Shown here: positions 41,321 to 49,273 of the stretch, in pieces
Layout of the letters: every line of letters starts with the position of its first letter
Numbering within the stretch: position 1 is the first letter of the stretch
From: a virus
Reading direction: 5' to 3' (one strand)
Length of the DNA stretch: 64,000 nt
IMG/VR virus record: IMGVR_UViG_3300014914_000003
Location: 62,001 to 126,000 of that record
The notes under the pieces: generated by a model
Database searches by the model: none
The model's input: only the letters and a program-made list of their open reading frames with translations
What the model was told of the DNA's origin: nothing
Translations under genes and position numbers: made by a program

Positions 41321-41360
41321 ATTATACATGCAACTCAGGAGATTGTTCCCGAAAAAACAG
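41321..41360 (-). promoter_or_regulatory. Class B promoter
   Basis: Minus-strand TTTTTTCGGGAACAA, a 15-base spacer, GTATAAT, located 46 bases before the ATG at 41275. The T-tract sits at the same place as in the other class B sites. Confidence 0.65.
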
Positions 41361-41371
41361 AAAATCATATT

Positions 41372-41512
41372 TTATTTTTTATTTTGGCGTGAATACATCA
41401 AAGCCCTTTTGATCGACCATCCATTGTTCAATCTCCATATTATAAGACTTGCAGCTATTCCGGTTTCTTCTGGCCAAGCAGCAATACACTTAGTTTGCCC
41501 ATTTAACGTTCC
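41372..41512 (-). pseudogene. C-terminal DNA-binding relic of a homing endonuclease
   Basis: Directly after the TAG of the membrane-protein gene, the same frame stays open for 46 codons. It reads TLNGQTKCIAAWPEETGIAA, then LIIWRLNNGWSIKRALMYS. This is the repeated DNA-binding unit found at the C-terminus of many phage HNH/AP2 endonucleases (L-x-G-x-T-x-x-x-x-W-A-x-x-T-G-I ... R-L-x-x-G-W-S-x-x-x-A-L). The nuclease part is missing and there is no start codon or ribosome site. Confidence 0.65.
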
Positions 41513-41830
41513 CTACAACAGATACAAATACAATAACCACCAACCGACAAGAATCACACATCCGACAATTCCAAATACTGAAACGGCGACCCTCCAGGGC
41601 CGCTTCTTGTGCCGCAACACCCAACCCATGGTGGTGCAAGACAGCAAAGTGATAGTCAGCTTGAATACGACCAAGCCGCCGTCTCCGAAATTCTCCCAGA
41701 CATGCAGGGCTATGGGATTCGCTTCCTGGAAATCACTGCATGTTCGGTCGAAGTACAGTGTCGTTCCGAGATCACCACACGACACAAGGAACACGATAGT
41801 CGGCATGATTATGCGCCACCATTTGGCCAT
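41513..41830 (-). CDS. Small integral membrane protein (DUF5658-like)
   Basis: 105 residues from the ATG at 41830, GGAGAATAC upstream. Three hydrophobic segments: IIMPTIVFLVSCGDLGTTLY, GLVVFKLTITLLSCTTMG and VFGIVGCVILVGWWLLYLYL. The order D-x-x-TT ... EANPI between the first two spans resembles small DUF5658-type membrane proteins, whose function is unknown. A class A promoter is at 41943. The in-frame relic after its stop suggests that an endonuclease once sat here. Confidence 0.55.
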   Translation of the reverse strand: MAKWWRIIMPTIVFLVSCGDLGTTLYFDRTCSDFQEANPIALHVWENFGDGGLVVFKLTITLLSCTTMGWVLRHKKRPWRVAVSVFGIVGCVILVGWWLLYLYLL

Positions 41831-41942
41831 GTATTCTCCAATAGAAAAGCGGGGGCCATGTTGCAGGCCCCCGGTCACTAAGGTAGCGAACGACGCGCAA
41901 GGATGGCATACTTTGACGCCTGCCCACCGTTCCGTTCATAGG

Positions 41943-41953
41943 TATTATACACC
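41943..41953 (-). promoter_or_regulatory. Class A promoter motif overlapping a stop codon
   Basis: Minus-strand GGTGTATAATA. Its first G is the last base of the TAG stop of the gene at 41953. The next gene starts at 41830. Confidence 0.55.
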
Positions 41954-42330
41954 TACGACCTCACTTTTGCTTTGGATTCCTTCAGAATTTGGTTTCTTGT
42001 TTTTGCTCTTGGCATGGTTCGCCGGGACTGAGAGCCAATATGGATGGTCCTATGGCGTGGCGCAACAGCAGCTTTTGGCTTGGGCGAAGCCTTCTTTGTC
42101 GCAACCTTCGGGGCTTGGACAACGATGATGATCTGGCGTGGAGGATGCGGTATGTGGCTGTATCGTCTACTGTATCGCTTTAACCGGTAAGGGCGGCAGT
42201 GCGGATTGTGATGCCCCATATTTACATGGACTGTTCGCTTTGGTTTGCTGCTGGGACCACGAAGTTTCTGGGTTCCGCCATATGGTGCGATTGTCAAGAA
42301 AAATGAAAGCAATACAACCGTTATGTTCAT
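41953..42330 (-). CDS. Secreted or membrane-tethered basic protein
   Basis: 125 residues, GGAGGTTGAG before the ATG. Residues 1-18 form a hydrophobic signal-like segment (MNITVVLLSFFLTIAPYG). The rest is strongly basic and rich in H, R, K and P (CRPYRLKRYSRRYSHIPHPP, KKASPKPKAAVAPRHRTIHI), with no acidic balance. It may be exported and bind the envelope or nucleic acid. It was not recognised as a spanin. Start and stop abut the HNH gene at 42332. Confidence 0.45.
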   Translation of the reverse strand: MNITVVLLSFFLTIAPYGGTQKLRGPSSKPKRTVHVNMGHHNPHCRPYRLKRYSRRYSHIPHPPRQIIIVVQAPKVATKKASPKPKAAVAPRHRTIHIGSQSRRTMPRAKTRNQILKESKAKVRS

Positions 42331-42331
42331 C

Positions 42332-43060
42332 TCAACCTCCAGTCAGATATTTTTTCATATTGCAGTTAAAACATAATACTTGAAATCCTTCAGGATAATT
42401 ATTTTTGACCAACCAGCGATATAGGGTCGTCCCTTGTCTGAGAAGCTGGTTTCGATGTCGCGTTCCACCACCATCTATGTGGTCGATAGATAACACAGCC
42501 ATATCCATCGCATCGCAAAGCTTACATTTCCCACCATAATGCTGAAGAACTGTTAGTTTCTGTTTAATTCTATTATCCTTACCGACAATCGCATTTTTCT
42601 TTTTACAGACCAAACATAAAGTCTCATTTTCGATTGGTGGATACTTACGGCAATGGACACATAATCCATCATTTTTAACTTTGTGATAGTGTGCTTTATT
42701 TTTACTTTTCATGTATTCTGTGCAAGTATCGCAATGCACAGAAAAGTTATCGGTGGGCTTACTACATCTGACACATACTCCAGAGGATCGCCTTTGATAA
42801 TAAATATCCATCTTTGCCGCATTATATTGATCCTTATTGTCATCAACGCAAATGGAACACTGTGTTTTCCCTGGTCGTGGTGGTCTTTGGCCGCATCTAA
42901 CACAAACATTTTTATTCTTTCGACGTTCTCTCTTCTTTTTTTCTTTCAATCTAGTTTCTTCAAGATGTCGAACGCACATTTTTCTGTCTGGGACAACAGG
43001 TCCACCACATCTGGTACAGAGTTTATTGTCTATCCGATATTGTACGGTTTCCTTTTTCAT
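42332..43060 (-). CDS. HNH endonuclease with four zinc knuckles
   Basis: 242 residues. Four successive cysteine-rich knuckles (about 35-40 residues apart): CTRCGGPVVPDRKMC, CVRCGQRPPRPGKTQCSIC, CVRCSKPTDNFSVHCDTC, CVHCRKYPPIENETLCLVC. The nuclease follows: KCKLCDAMDMAVLSIDHIDG with the catalytic His, then GFQVLCFNCNMKK. GGAGG lies nine bases before the ATG, and a class B promoter is just upstream. The knuckle array probably gives DNA-sequence specificity. The end matches the relic at 32420. Confidence 0.8.
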   Translation of the reverse strand: MKKETVQYRIDNKLCTRCGGPVVPDRKMCVRHLEETRLKEKKKRERRKNKNVCVRCGQRPPRPGKTQCSICVDDNKDQYNAAKMDIYYQRRSSGVCVRCSKPTDNFSVHCDTCTEYMKSKNKAHYHKVKNDGLCVHCRKYPPIENETLCLVCKKKNAIVGKDNRIKQKLTVLQHYGGKCKLCDAMDMAVLSIDHIDGGGTRHRNQLLRQGTTLYRWLVKNNYPEGFQVLCFNCNMKKYLTGG

Positions 43061-43080
43061 ACATCAATTCCTCCAATGTT

Positions 43081-43120
43081 ATTATACGTACAACTCAAGA
43101 GTTTGTTGCACGAAAAATAA
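43081..43120 (-). promoter_or_regulatory. Class B promoter
   Basis: Minus-strand TTTTTCGTGCAACAA, a 15-base spacer, GTATAAT, just before the HNH gene at 43060. Its T-tract merges with the tail of the terminator at 43125-43150. Confidence 0.65.
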
Positions 43121-43124
43121 AAAA

Positions 43125-43150
43125 AATCGGGTGATTTCCATCACCCGATT
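43125..43150 (-). terminator. Terminator after the major tail protein
   Basis: Near-perfect ten-pair stem AATCGGGTGA / TCACCCGATT with a six-base loop, T-rich on both sides, 25 bases after the stop at 43175. It marks the boundary between the late genes and the accessory island. Confidence 0.8.
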
Positions 43151-43174
43151 TATTTCTGATGTATTTAATGTTTG

Positions 43175-44272
43175 TTAAAGTGTCAATCCGGCAGGGTCTT
43201 GTGTATGAATTACAGTAAGACTGTTAAAGTTGCTATAGTTGAAAGTCACAACAACATTGCCACCACCAGCATCTCCACCGCCGTAAGTCACCGACGCCAA
43301 CTTGTTCTTGGCACCAAGATTGATCCGAGTACCTTCCTCAACCCAGACGAAAATCTTCTGGTCGGTGATGTTGCTACCACCCACAGGATCGGCCAGGGCG
43401 TCAATCAAGTCACCCTCAGACGATGTAGTATCGATAGAACAGGTCACCTCAGTTGGGAACGATACGAACCGATGGTACGGACCACGCCGACCAAGCTCAA
43501 ACAGTTCCTCACGACCCAGGTCACTCGCAATAGTGACGGTCTGGAGGTGAGCGCTGTAAGAACCTGCCGATTCTAGGTTCCACCCATTTGCATCGATGCC
43601 GTCGATCTCTGTCGGCCACAAACTGCCGCTCGTACCCGTAATGACACCAGCACCGTTCATCGTTACGCCAGACCCCATCAGGATGTTCTCCCGCTGTGCA
43701 ACGCCACCAGATGCAGCAAGAGACAGGGGCTCATCAGAACCGTCGAATACGGACGGGGCAAAGTGAGTCAATCCGCTCGCTACCCATTCCTTGTTGTTTC
43801 CGACGATCGTAACATCTTCTGTCGAACTGCCTTCGACGTTCAGCGTGTATGTCAACGCCGAAACGTACATTCCAGACATACCCACCGATTGCAGCGGTGT
43901 ACCCGATGCGTTGTCAAACGTATCTGGGTAGATGTTGAGGGCCGCGAAGCAGCGTTCGTTGGAACGTCCAACCAACGTCGCCGACGTAGCTGCTGGCGTA
44001 GCAAGGTGATACAGCAACGGATAACCGTCGAGCACCTTCTGAGCCGTTAGCTCGATATCAGGAATACCCTCGATATTCTCGTAAAGCTCCAACTGACCTA
44101 GTTCGAACACCTGCTCAAGATTGAACGTAGTATTCAAACCCACACTCTGCACACCATGTGCAGTCCTAAATCCAGACGGCTCGAACAAACTGGTAGCACC
44201 AGACCCGGTTACCTCGTGCTCAGCGAACCCAAGCGCCTGAATGGCGTAGAAGATGCGCGCGTTATTGGACAT
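43175..44272 (-). CDS. Major tail (tube) protein
   Basis: 365 residues, AGGGTG before the ATG. It opens ARIFYAIQALGFAEHEVTGS and has GQLELYENIEGIPDIELTAQ plus regular strands (WNLESAGSYSAHLQTVTIAS) and a TEVTCSIDTTSSEGD region, the pattern of tail-tube proteins of long-tailed phages. It lies upstream, in transcription order, of the tail-assembly and tape-measure genes, with the accessory island between. A class A promoter precedes it, which fits high late expression. No sheath protein was seen. Confidence 0.7.
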   Translation of the reverse strand: MSNNARIFYAIQALGFAEHEVTGSGATSLFEPSGFRTAHGVQSVGLNTTFNLEQVFELGQLELYENIEGIPDIELTAQKVLDGYPLLYHLATPAATSATLVGRSNERCFAALNIYPDTFDNASGTPLQSVGMSGMYVSALTYTLNVEGSSTEDVTIVGNNKEWVASGLTHFAPSVFDGSDEPLSLAASGGVAQRENILMGSGVTMNGAGVITGTSGSLWPTEIDGIDANGWNLESAGSYSAHLQTVTIASDLGREELFELGRRGPYHRFVSFPTEVTCSIDTTSSEGDLIDALADPVGGSNITDQKIFVWVEEGTRINLGAKNKLASVTYGGGDAGGGNVVVTFNYSNFNSLTVIHTQDPAGLTL

Positions 44273-44328
44273 TATGTTATCACCCTAACCTTTCTTTTTT
44301 GGACTACCCAAGTAACTATCCACAACAG

Positions 44329-44339
44329 TATTATACACC
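44329..44339 (-). promoter_or_regulatory. Class A promoter motif overlapping the LAGLIDADG stop
   Basis: Minus-strand GGTGTATAATA, 57 bases before the major tail protein. Its GGT GTA TAA also forms the last codons and stop of the LAGLIDADG gene. Confidence 0.65.
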
Positions 44340-45110
44340 ATAAATCAAAAATTTCTTTCGGTCCAAAGCAATATGACTATCCCTATAAAGAGTGCCAAAA
44401 ATATATCGTACATACATTGCAGAATAATTAATTTCCCAACAACATTCGGTTTTTTGATGTGGATTCACTTTTGAAACAACATGCGGTATTGAACAAACAA
44501 ATTCGTTGAAACCCGATACAATATCGAAGGTTCCACACAAACCTACTAGATTATGATTTACCCACCCATCCCCATCAATCATTCCTCGCCAAAAATGTCG
44601 ATTATTTTTAAGCTGTTCTGGCACTTTAGCGATTTTGCTTTTTCGAGGGACAATACCGTGTTCGGCAAGTTTCTCAACAATTCGATTAGAATAAAAACTG
44701 ACAAAAACTCCACCTTTATTATAATACAAAGACTTATCCGAACCAATAAATTTCTTAAATTTCTCTAGATGCTCCCAATCCTTTTCAGCCAATCCAATAT
44801 TAAGTTGTTTCGATCTTTTGGGTGGGTAATACACATTTCCGTCAGCGAGCAAAAATCCAATCCAATAAGCACTCTCTTCTGTAATGGTGTCAAAAACATC
44901 TTCTTTAATCTGATTAGTTCTTTTAGCGTTACTGCGATTTCTTACGAAAACATCCCGTCTTTTTAATAAAGATGTGATTGTAACATCAGCAACTCCATAT
45001 TCAAATCCCAATTGCCTAGCCGACGTTCCTCCTTCATACTTTCCAACTATTTCCTTCGCAATAGCCTCTTCTGGATTCCATTGATCCGACCTTGCTTTTC
45101 TGTCCCGCAT
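44331..45110 (-). CDS. LAGLIDADG homing endonuclease
   Basis: 259 residues from ATG 45110 after GGAGGTG. An N-terminal helix-turn-helix (AKEIVGKYEGGTSARQLGFE ... VADVTITSLLKRRDV) precedes two LAGLIDADG helices: YWIGFLLADGNVY (residues 82-94) and FWRGMIDGDG (173-182), each with its active-site Asp. The remainder has the strand pattern of this fold (NIGLAEKDWEHLEKFKKFIG). It is free-standing, not in an intron that I can see. Its stop overlaps the late promoter of the tail gene. It is the only LAGLIDADG protein in the window. Confidence 0.85.
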   Translation of the reverse strand: MRDRKARSDQWNPEEAIAKEIVGKYEGGTSARQLGFEYGVADVTITSLLKRRDVFVRNRSNAKRTNQIKEDVFDTITEESAYWIGFLLADGNVYYPPKRSKQLNIGLAEKDWEHLEKFKKFIGSDKSLYYNKGGVFVSFYSNRIVEKLAEHGIVPRKSKIAKVPEQLKNNRHFWRGMIDGDGWVNHNLVGLCGTFDIVSGFNEFVCSIPHVVSKVNPHQKTECCWEINYSAMYVRYIFGTLYRDSHIALDRKKFLIYGV

Positions 45111-45131
45111 AAGCTTCACCTCCCTGTATAA

Positions 45132-45141
45132 CTTATACACC
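45132..45141 (-). promoter_or_regulatory. Class A promoter before the LAGLIDADG gene
   Basis: Minus-strand GGTGTATAAG, 22 bases upstream of the ATG at 45110, with GGAGGTG between. Confidence 0.55.
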
Positions 45142-45179
45142 AATTCTATGCAATTCAGGCCCTAAATCTAACCAAAATA

Positions 45180-46109
45180 TTAAATGCCTGCCATATCTAC
45201 TTCCACTTCCCAGGTCACACGAGCCCTAAACAACTGAGAATTTAATGAGTTGATTGTCGCTGGAGTGCTGTCTATGACCCTCAAACGCTTCCACGGATGG
45301 GCAGACACCATATTCGGCCAATTCGTCACGCCATCCACGATATCCCCATGTTCGTCGAACGGGAATGTGATATTGTTCAGATCAGCCATCCAGAACGTGC
45401 TGCGACTCTGGTAATCCACCCAGTCCATCAACAGGTTCCGGTCCGCTGGATTGTCTGCGAAAATGTGAAAAGTCACGTACCTTGTTTTTATCTGCCCGCC
45501 CCCAAGTTGCCAGCCACGCTGCTTGCCTGTCCCGACCTCGATGAAGATGCTAGGTAGCCAAATCTGGTGTTCCCTTGCAGGGGTGCCAGACGTAGAAGAG
45601 TCGGTCAAGAATTCCTCGACAGCGTTCAGCATCAGATTGCGGAAATCTGTGTCGTCTGCGAATCCAACGTGGACTGATCGACGGGTGTACTCGGCCCTGA
45701 TATCGTCATCGGCGCTCTTCGGCTCATCGAATACGATCCGACCATTCAGGTAGTCGGTGTGATGCGCGTAGATACCTGCGGCATCGCTAGCGTAGAAGTC
45801 ACCATCGATGTACACTCCCGAGACACGGAATGGATCGACGGCTCCGCTACCTAACGAAACTCCACTCTCCCACACCCATTCGCGTCCTGCCCCTTCCCAG
45901 ACACGACCTTGTTCGTACCTTTCATCAGGGACAACATGTAGTCGAGCCTCGTCGTCGTCATACCAGCTTTCAGAGTCGTATTCGTAGATGCTGTAGGCAC
46001 CACGATTCAAGAGGCCCCAATCAAGGAACCACTTCAAATTGTACTGAAGCTGATCGGTCAACTCATAGCCGCCAAAACCTCCTTCGTTTGTTCCTTTGAA
46101 GTTAAGCAT
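45180..46109 (-). CDS. Tail completion / connector protein candidate
   Basis: 309 residues from the ATG at 46109, which overlaps the end of the HNH gene. It is strand-rich with an acidic loop (YEYDSESWYDDDEARLHVVP), DGDFYASDAAGIY, then an FADDTDFRNLMLNAVEEFLT helix and a VTFHIFADNPADRN strand. It ends in a beta domain (FRARVTWEVEVDMAGI). The gene is one place before the major tail protein, where tail terminator or completion proteins usually lie. Family not recognised. Confidence 0.4.
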   Translation of the reverse strand: MLNFKGTNEGGFGGYELTDQLQYNLKWFLDWGLLNRGAYSIYEYDSESWYDDDEARLHVVPDERYEQGRVWEGAGREWVWESGVSLGSGAVDPFRVSGVYIDGDFYASDAAGIYAHHTDYLNGRIVFDEPKSADDDIRAEYTRRSVHVGFADDTDFRNLMLNAVEEFLTDSSTSGTPAREHQIWLPSIFIEVGTGKQRGWQLGGGQIKTRYVTFHIFADNPADRNLLMDWVDYQSRSTFWMADLNNITFPFDEHGDIVDGVTNWPNMVSAHPWKRLRVIDSTPATINSLNSQLFRARVTWEVEVDMAGI

Positions 46110-46791
46110 ATTGCACCCCAACTTTCGAACCCTTTTTCAAATTACATGTAGGGCATAGTAGTGACAAATTTTCCAAATCAAACAAATCCAAAATCTCTTG
46201 TTTATTCGTTGCTGTCGATAATGGAGTAATGTGGTCGATATGAAACCCTACTTTTTCGTATGATTGACCACATTTCGGACATCTATCATCCTGGATACAA
46301 CGAATGAACTCCAAATGATCCCGTAACTGTTGTGGTGAATACGGCAAATGTCTAAAACAACCTTTATCTCGACCTAGAAATCCACGCAAATAGACACGTA
46401 ATCTACTCGTATATCTACCCAATGGAGTTAATCTATATCGCCGCTGTTTGTCTCTGTCATATTGTTGTCTTTTTTCTGTTTTGGGTTTGTGTTTATTTGA
46501 CAGACGGACGCATTCTACGCATCCTGTAATTTTGCCCCTAGAGGTATAATGAGAATGCAGACCATGTAATTTACATTTGGCCAATACTTTTAGGCCATCT
46601 AATTGATCGATAGCCGCTTTTTGTGGTCTACCACTGGACGAAATACATGTAGAAATCCTCAGTCTGCTAGCTTTCTTTTTTATTGATTCGGCAGATCGAT
46701 CCATAATGTCACAACAGTATTGAGCACCCTTTTGAGGATAATGTTTCCGAATCAAATTGCATTCATGGCGAGTCCAATGACGATTATTCAT
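46102..46791 (-). CDS. HNH homing endonuclease with SANT/Myb-like N-terminus
   Basis: 229 residues. N-terminal WTRHECNLIRKHYPQKGAQY ... CCDIMDRSAESIKKKASRLRI is the same DNA-binding unit as in the genes at 17059 and 63202. A CVEC pair follows mid-protein, and then CPKCGQSYEKVGFHIDHITP, with LENLSLLCPTCNLKKGS as the second zinc pair. It starts one base inside the stop of the upstream virion gene and overlaps the start of the next, so it sits between two structural genes with no spacing. Confidence 0.85.
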   Translation of the reverse strand: MNNRHWTRHECNLIRKHYPQKGAQYCCDIMDRSAESIKKKASRLRISTCISSSGRPQKAAIDQLDGLKVLAKCKLHGLHSHYTSRGKITGCVECVRLSNKHKPKTEKRQQYDRDKQRRYRLTPLGRYTSRLRVYLRGFLGRDKGCFRHLPYSPQQLRDHLEFIRCIQDDRCPKCGQSYEKVGFHIDHITPLSTATNKQEILDLFDLENLSLLCPTCNLKKGSKVGVQYA

Positions 46792-47489
46792 TATCTCACC
46801 TTCTTCATCAGTATTGTCGCAGCTTCCACAGCAACGTTTGGTTGTCTCAGTGCGTATTCAATAAAGTTCTGGCCACCTTGTCCAGATATGATACTCGGTA
46901 ACACATAACCTCCGCTGCCACCCAATGCCTTCAAGGACACCATAATTGCTCGCCCACTACGAGATACCTTCTGTATCCTCACGTCGAACTTCTCGTCTTC
47001 CCCTTTGAACACAATATCATACGCTGCTTGACCAATATCGATACTTGGGTCTATCAGAAGCCATCTGGCTACTGGGATTGTGATATTGGATGGATGTGAT
47101 ACGTACTGAGCACCCGGCAGACCAAGGTAATCACTCCAGTTGTCTTCGACAGCTTGAATCTTGATTGACACAGAATCTCCAGCACCACGACTCAGAATAT
47201 GGACGGACGACTGTATTAGCTTTGCCATTCCATCAGCCAAAGCGTGTGCTGTGCCGTCATCCAGTCCAAGGTGTGCTGGCAAATCATTCGCCCCTTGTCC
47301 CCTAAGAGCTTTTGCTACGTCTGTGTTGTCGAAAGTCTTAACCAGCATTGTACCTATCTCTTTACTAACACTAGACGCTCTGGCCAAAACACGCCTTGCC
47401 CACAGTCTAGACCCTTCTTGTTTGACACCCTTTATCAGTTGGGCCATAGTCTTGGCGGTTGGTTGTACGACGAACCTTATCTTTGCCAT
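46791..47489 (-). CDS. Virion protein, tail-completion candidate
   Basis: 232 residues. The basic N-terminal half is helical (LIKGVKQEGSRLWARRVLAR, MLVKTFDNTDVAKALRGQG), and the rest is mixed, with YVSHPSNITIPVARWLLIDP and a GSGGYVLPSIISGQGG loop. HK97 gp10-like tail-completion proteins have similar size and place, but I see no signature motif. Coupled to its neighbours with one-base overlaps. Confidence 0.4.
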   Translation of the reverse strand: MAKIRFVVQPTAKTMAQLIKGVKQEGSRLWARRVLARASSVSKEIGTMLVKTFDNTDVAKALRGQGANDLPAHLGLDDGTAHALADGMAKLIQSSVHILSRGAGDSVSIKIQAVEDNWSDYLGLPGAQYVSHPSNITIPVARWLLIDPSIDIGQAAYDIVFKGEDEKFDVRIQKVSRSGRAIMVSLKALGGSGGYVLPSIISGQGGQNFIEYALRQPNVAVEAATILMKKVR

Positions 47490-47490
47490 C

Positions 47491-48675
47491 TTAGATTCTC
47501 ACCCCATCAGCATTCCAGCTTGTTGCGAACTTCGCAAAAGGACGCCCAATGACCAAATCACAAGTACCAAATGTTGATCCAGTCCCTAACGGTGGGTCTA
47601 GATCAACGACAACGGCTTTTCCGTAATTGCTATCGTCCGTATCTTCGTAAGCCACCATGCAATAACGATCGTTGAAAAGTTGGGCCTTGTGTACGAATGC
47701 CGTACCGCCACCATGTATGACAAGTGGGCTGTCGGGGAACGAGAACACTGTTCCACTCACCGTACCCTGCAAGATTTTCAACTTGGAGGCGTCGTCTGTA
47801 TCGATATACACAATGTCGATGTTGTTGTCGCCGTACACGACAGAGCTAACGCATTTGACAGTTCCGCTATTCCATATTTGAATATCCCCATAAGCGGCTG
47901 TATCACCACTTCTTGAAGCATGAACGATTTGTCCAGTATAGCCGTCGTCCTGATCGACAAAAGTGACTACGAACTCTTCTGCGTCGTGAAGCGGTGTTAC
48001 GTTGAGATAATAGGGATCAACCGGACTGGCGACAAAGTTGCTCTCAGTCTTGTTTGTCATCGAATCGCCAACAACTGTCATGTTTCTAGTTTTGCCTTCC
48101 GGTGTATTCTTTCTAGCAAAGATTAAAACCCGTCCACTATCACAAACGCCAATCGAATGGAAAGCATAGCTTCCCCAAAAAGTACGGAACCTAGCTGTCT
48201 GACTGTCTATTGTTGTCCCGGTCACATTCGTCACCCTGCTATACTCTCTTTGTGAACAGAAAATCCTAGAGCCAGATGTTAGGGTAGCTGGGTCACCATA
48301 GCAATCATCACCAGCTTGGGCGTATTGTTCTACGTCACCAAGCGAGACCGTTGTACCCGAGATAGAAGCCAAACCCAACCAGCCAAATGGGCCAGTATCA
48401 TCGTTGAACTTAACACACACTTGGTCAGTATCGTATTGACATATACCCAATGCACTGTAATTGTCATTATTCTGATAGTTGCCACTTCTAACCAAAACAC
48501 CACTGCCCAAAGTCAGATCAGTGCCATCTCTTGTTGCTGCCAATAGGTACACAGGGTATCCGCTGTCATCCTTCTGATAGAAAACAGCACATGTATTTTC
48601 ATCAACAGGCATAACCACTTGGCCACGAACGTCGCCAGTGCAGAATGTATGCTCTTCTCCAACAAGAATAGACAT
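47491..48675 (-). CDS. Beta-propeller fibre protein
   Basis: 394 residues from the ATG at 48675 (TAATG with the previous stop). It consists of repeating blades of about 50-60 residues with the pattern C/V-F/Y-x-D-x-D-S/D-x-Y-G or similar, such as CAVFYQKDDSGYPVYLLAAT and CMVAYEDTDDSNYGKAVVVD. Connecting strands read SGTTVSLGD or SGTVFSFPD. The same blade type makes up the N-terminal parts of the products at 49274 and 51113, but here the LFxxG and cap parts are missing. Probably a surface-binding propeller. Confidence 0.55.
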   Translation of the reverse strand: MSILVGEEHTFCTGDVRGQVVMPVDENTCAVFYQKDDSGYPVYLLAATRDGTDLTLGSGVLVRSGNYQNNDNYSALGICQYDTDQVCVKFNDDTGPFGWLGLASISGTTVSLGDVEQYAQAGDDCYGDPATLTSGSRIFCSQREYSRVTNVTGTTIDSQTARFRTFWGSYAFHSIGVCDSGRVLIFARKNTPEGKTRNMTVVGDSMTNKTESNFVASPVDPYYLNVTPLHDAEEFVVTFVDQDDGYTGQIVHASRSGDTAAYGDIQIWNSGTVKCVSSVVYGDNNIDIVYIDTDDASKLKILQGTVSGTVFSFPDSPLVIHGGGTAFVHKAQLFNDRYCMVAYEDTDDSNYGKAVVVDLDPPLGTGSTFGTCDLVIGRPFAKFATSWNADGVRI

Positions 48676-49265
48676 TAGATCAACTCCCAAAAACTGATAC
48701 AGTACCGATCTTCTCGCAACCCAACGGGGATCGGCCCCTGGACCAACTTCACCGTTAGCTTCATCTGACCAACGATATCGTGATTGACTATCACCGTCTT
48801 TGCCCTCGACAGATCATCCGCCTCGGTCAGATATGTCTTGAGCCGCACAATTCCACCAACCTTGGAAACAGCGATGCCGAAATTCTTGGCATCTTCTGGA
48901 TTCCACTTGATAAGACACTTGATACACTTGTTGACTGGTGTCTCGGTGAAACCACGCCCCTTGCAATACGGACACTTTCGACCACGAGCGAACGGTCTCG
49001 GTCCACCTGCTTTATACACCCCTGTCGAACGCTTACGCATAGTGTCGTATTCACAGTTTGGGCACGGCTCACGAATCGGATTGAACTCCAAGTAGACGTT
49101 TTTCCCAAGCTGATTGATCAAGGCGTCGATCCTCTGCTGATAGATGGTAATCAGCGAGTCTTTAATCTGTATCGACGCGGTGGGATCGAGCGTAGGACAA
49201 GCAAGCGATGGCTTCGGCTCGTAGCCATTGATGAAGAATCCAAGATTTCCACTTTCACTTGTCAT
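48675..49265 (-). CDS. Zinc-finger virion protein
   Basis: 196 residues. Four cysteine pairs typical of a DnaJ-like zinc module: CPNC (residues 68-71), CPYCKGRGF (97-105) and CIKC (113-116). An N-terminal SGNLGFFINGYEPKPS and a helical SLITIYQQRIDALINQLG precede it. The C-terminal half is strand-rich. Similar proteins lie next to head-tail connector genes in some large phages, where they may be structural or assembly factors. It is tightly coupled to the propeller gene. Confidence 0.55.
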   Translation of the reverse strand: MTSESGNLGFFINGYEPKPSLACPTLDPTASIQIKDSLITIYQQRIDALINQLGKNVYLEFNPIREPCPNCEYDTMRKRSTGVYKAGGPRPFARGRKCPYCKGRGFTETPVNKCIKCLIKWNPEDAKNFGIAVSKVGGIVRLKTYLTEADDLSRAKTVIVNHDIVGQMKLTVKLVQGPIPVGLREDRYCISFWELI

Positions 49266-49273
49266 GACTACTC

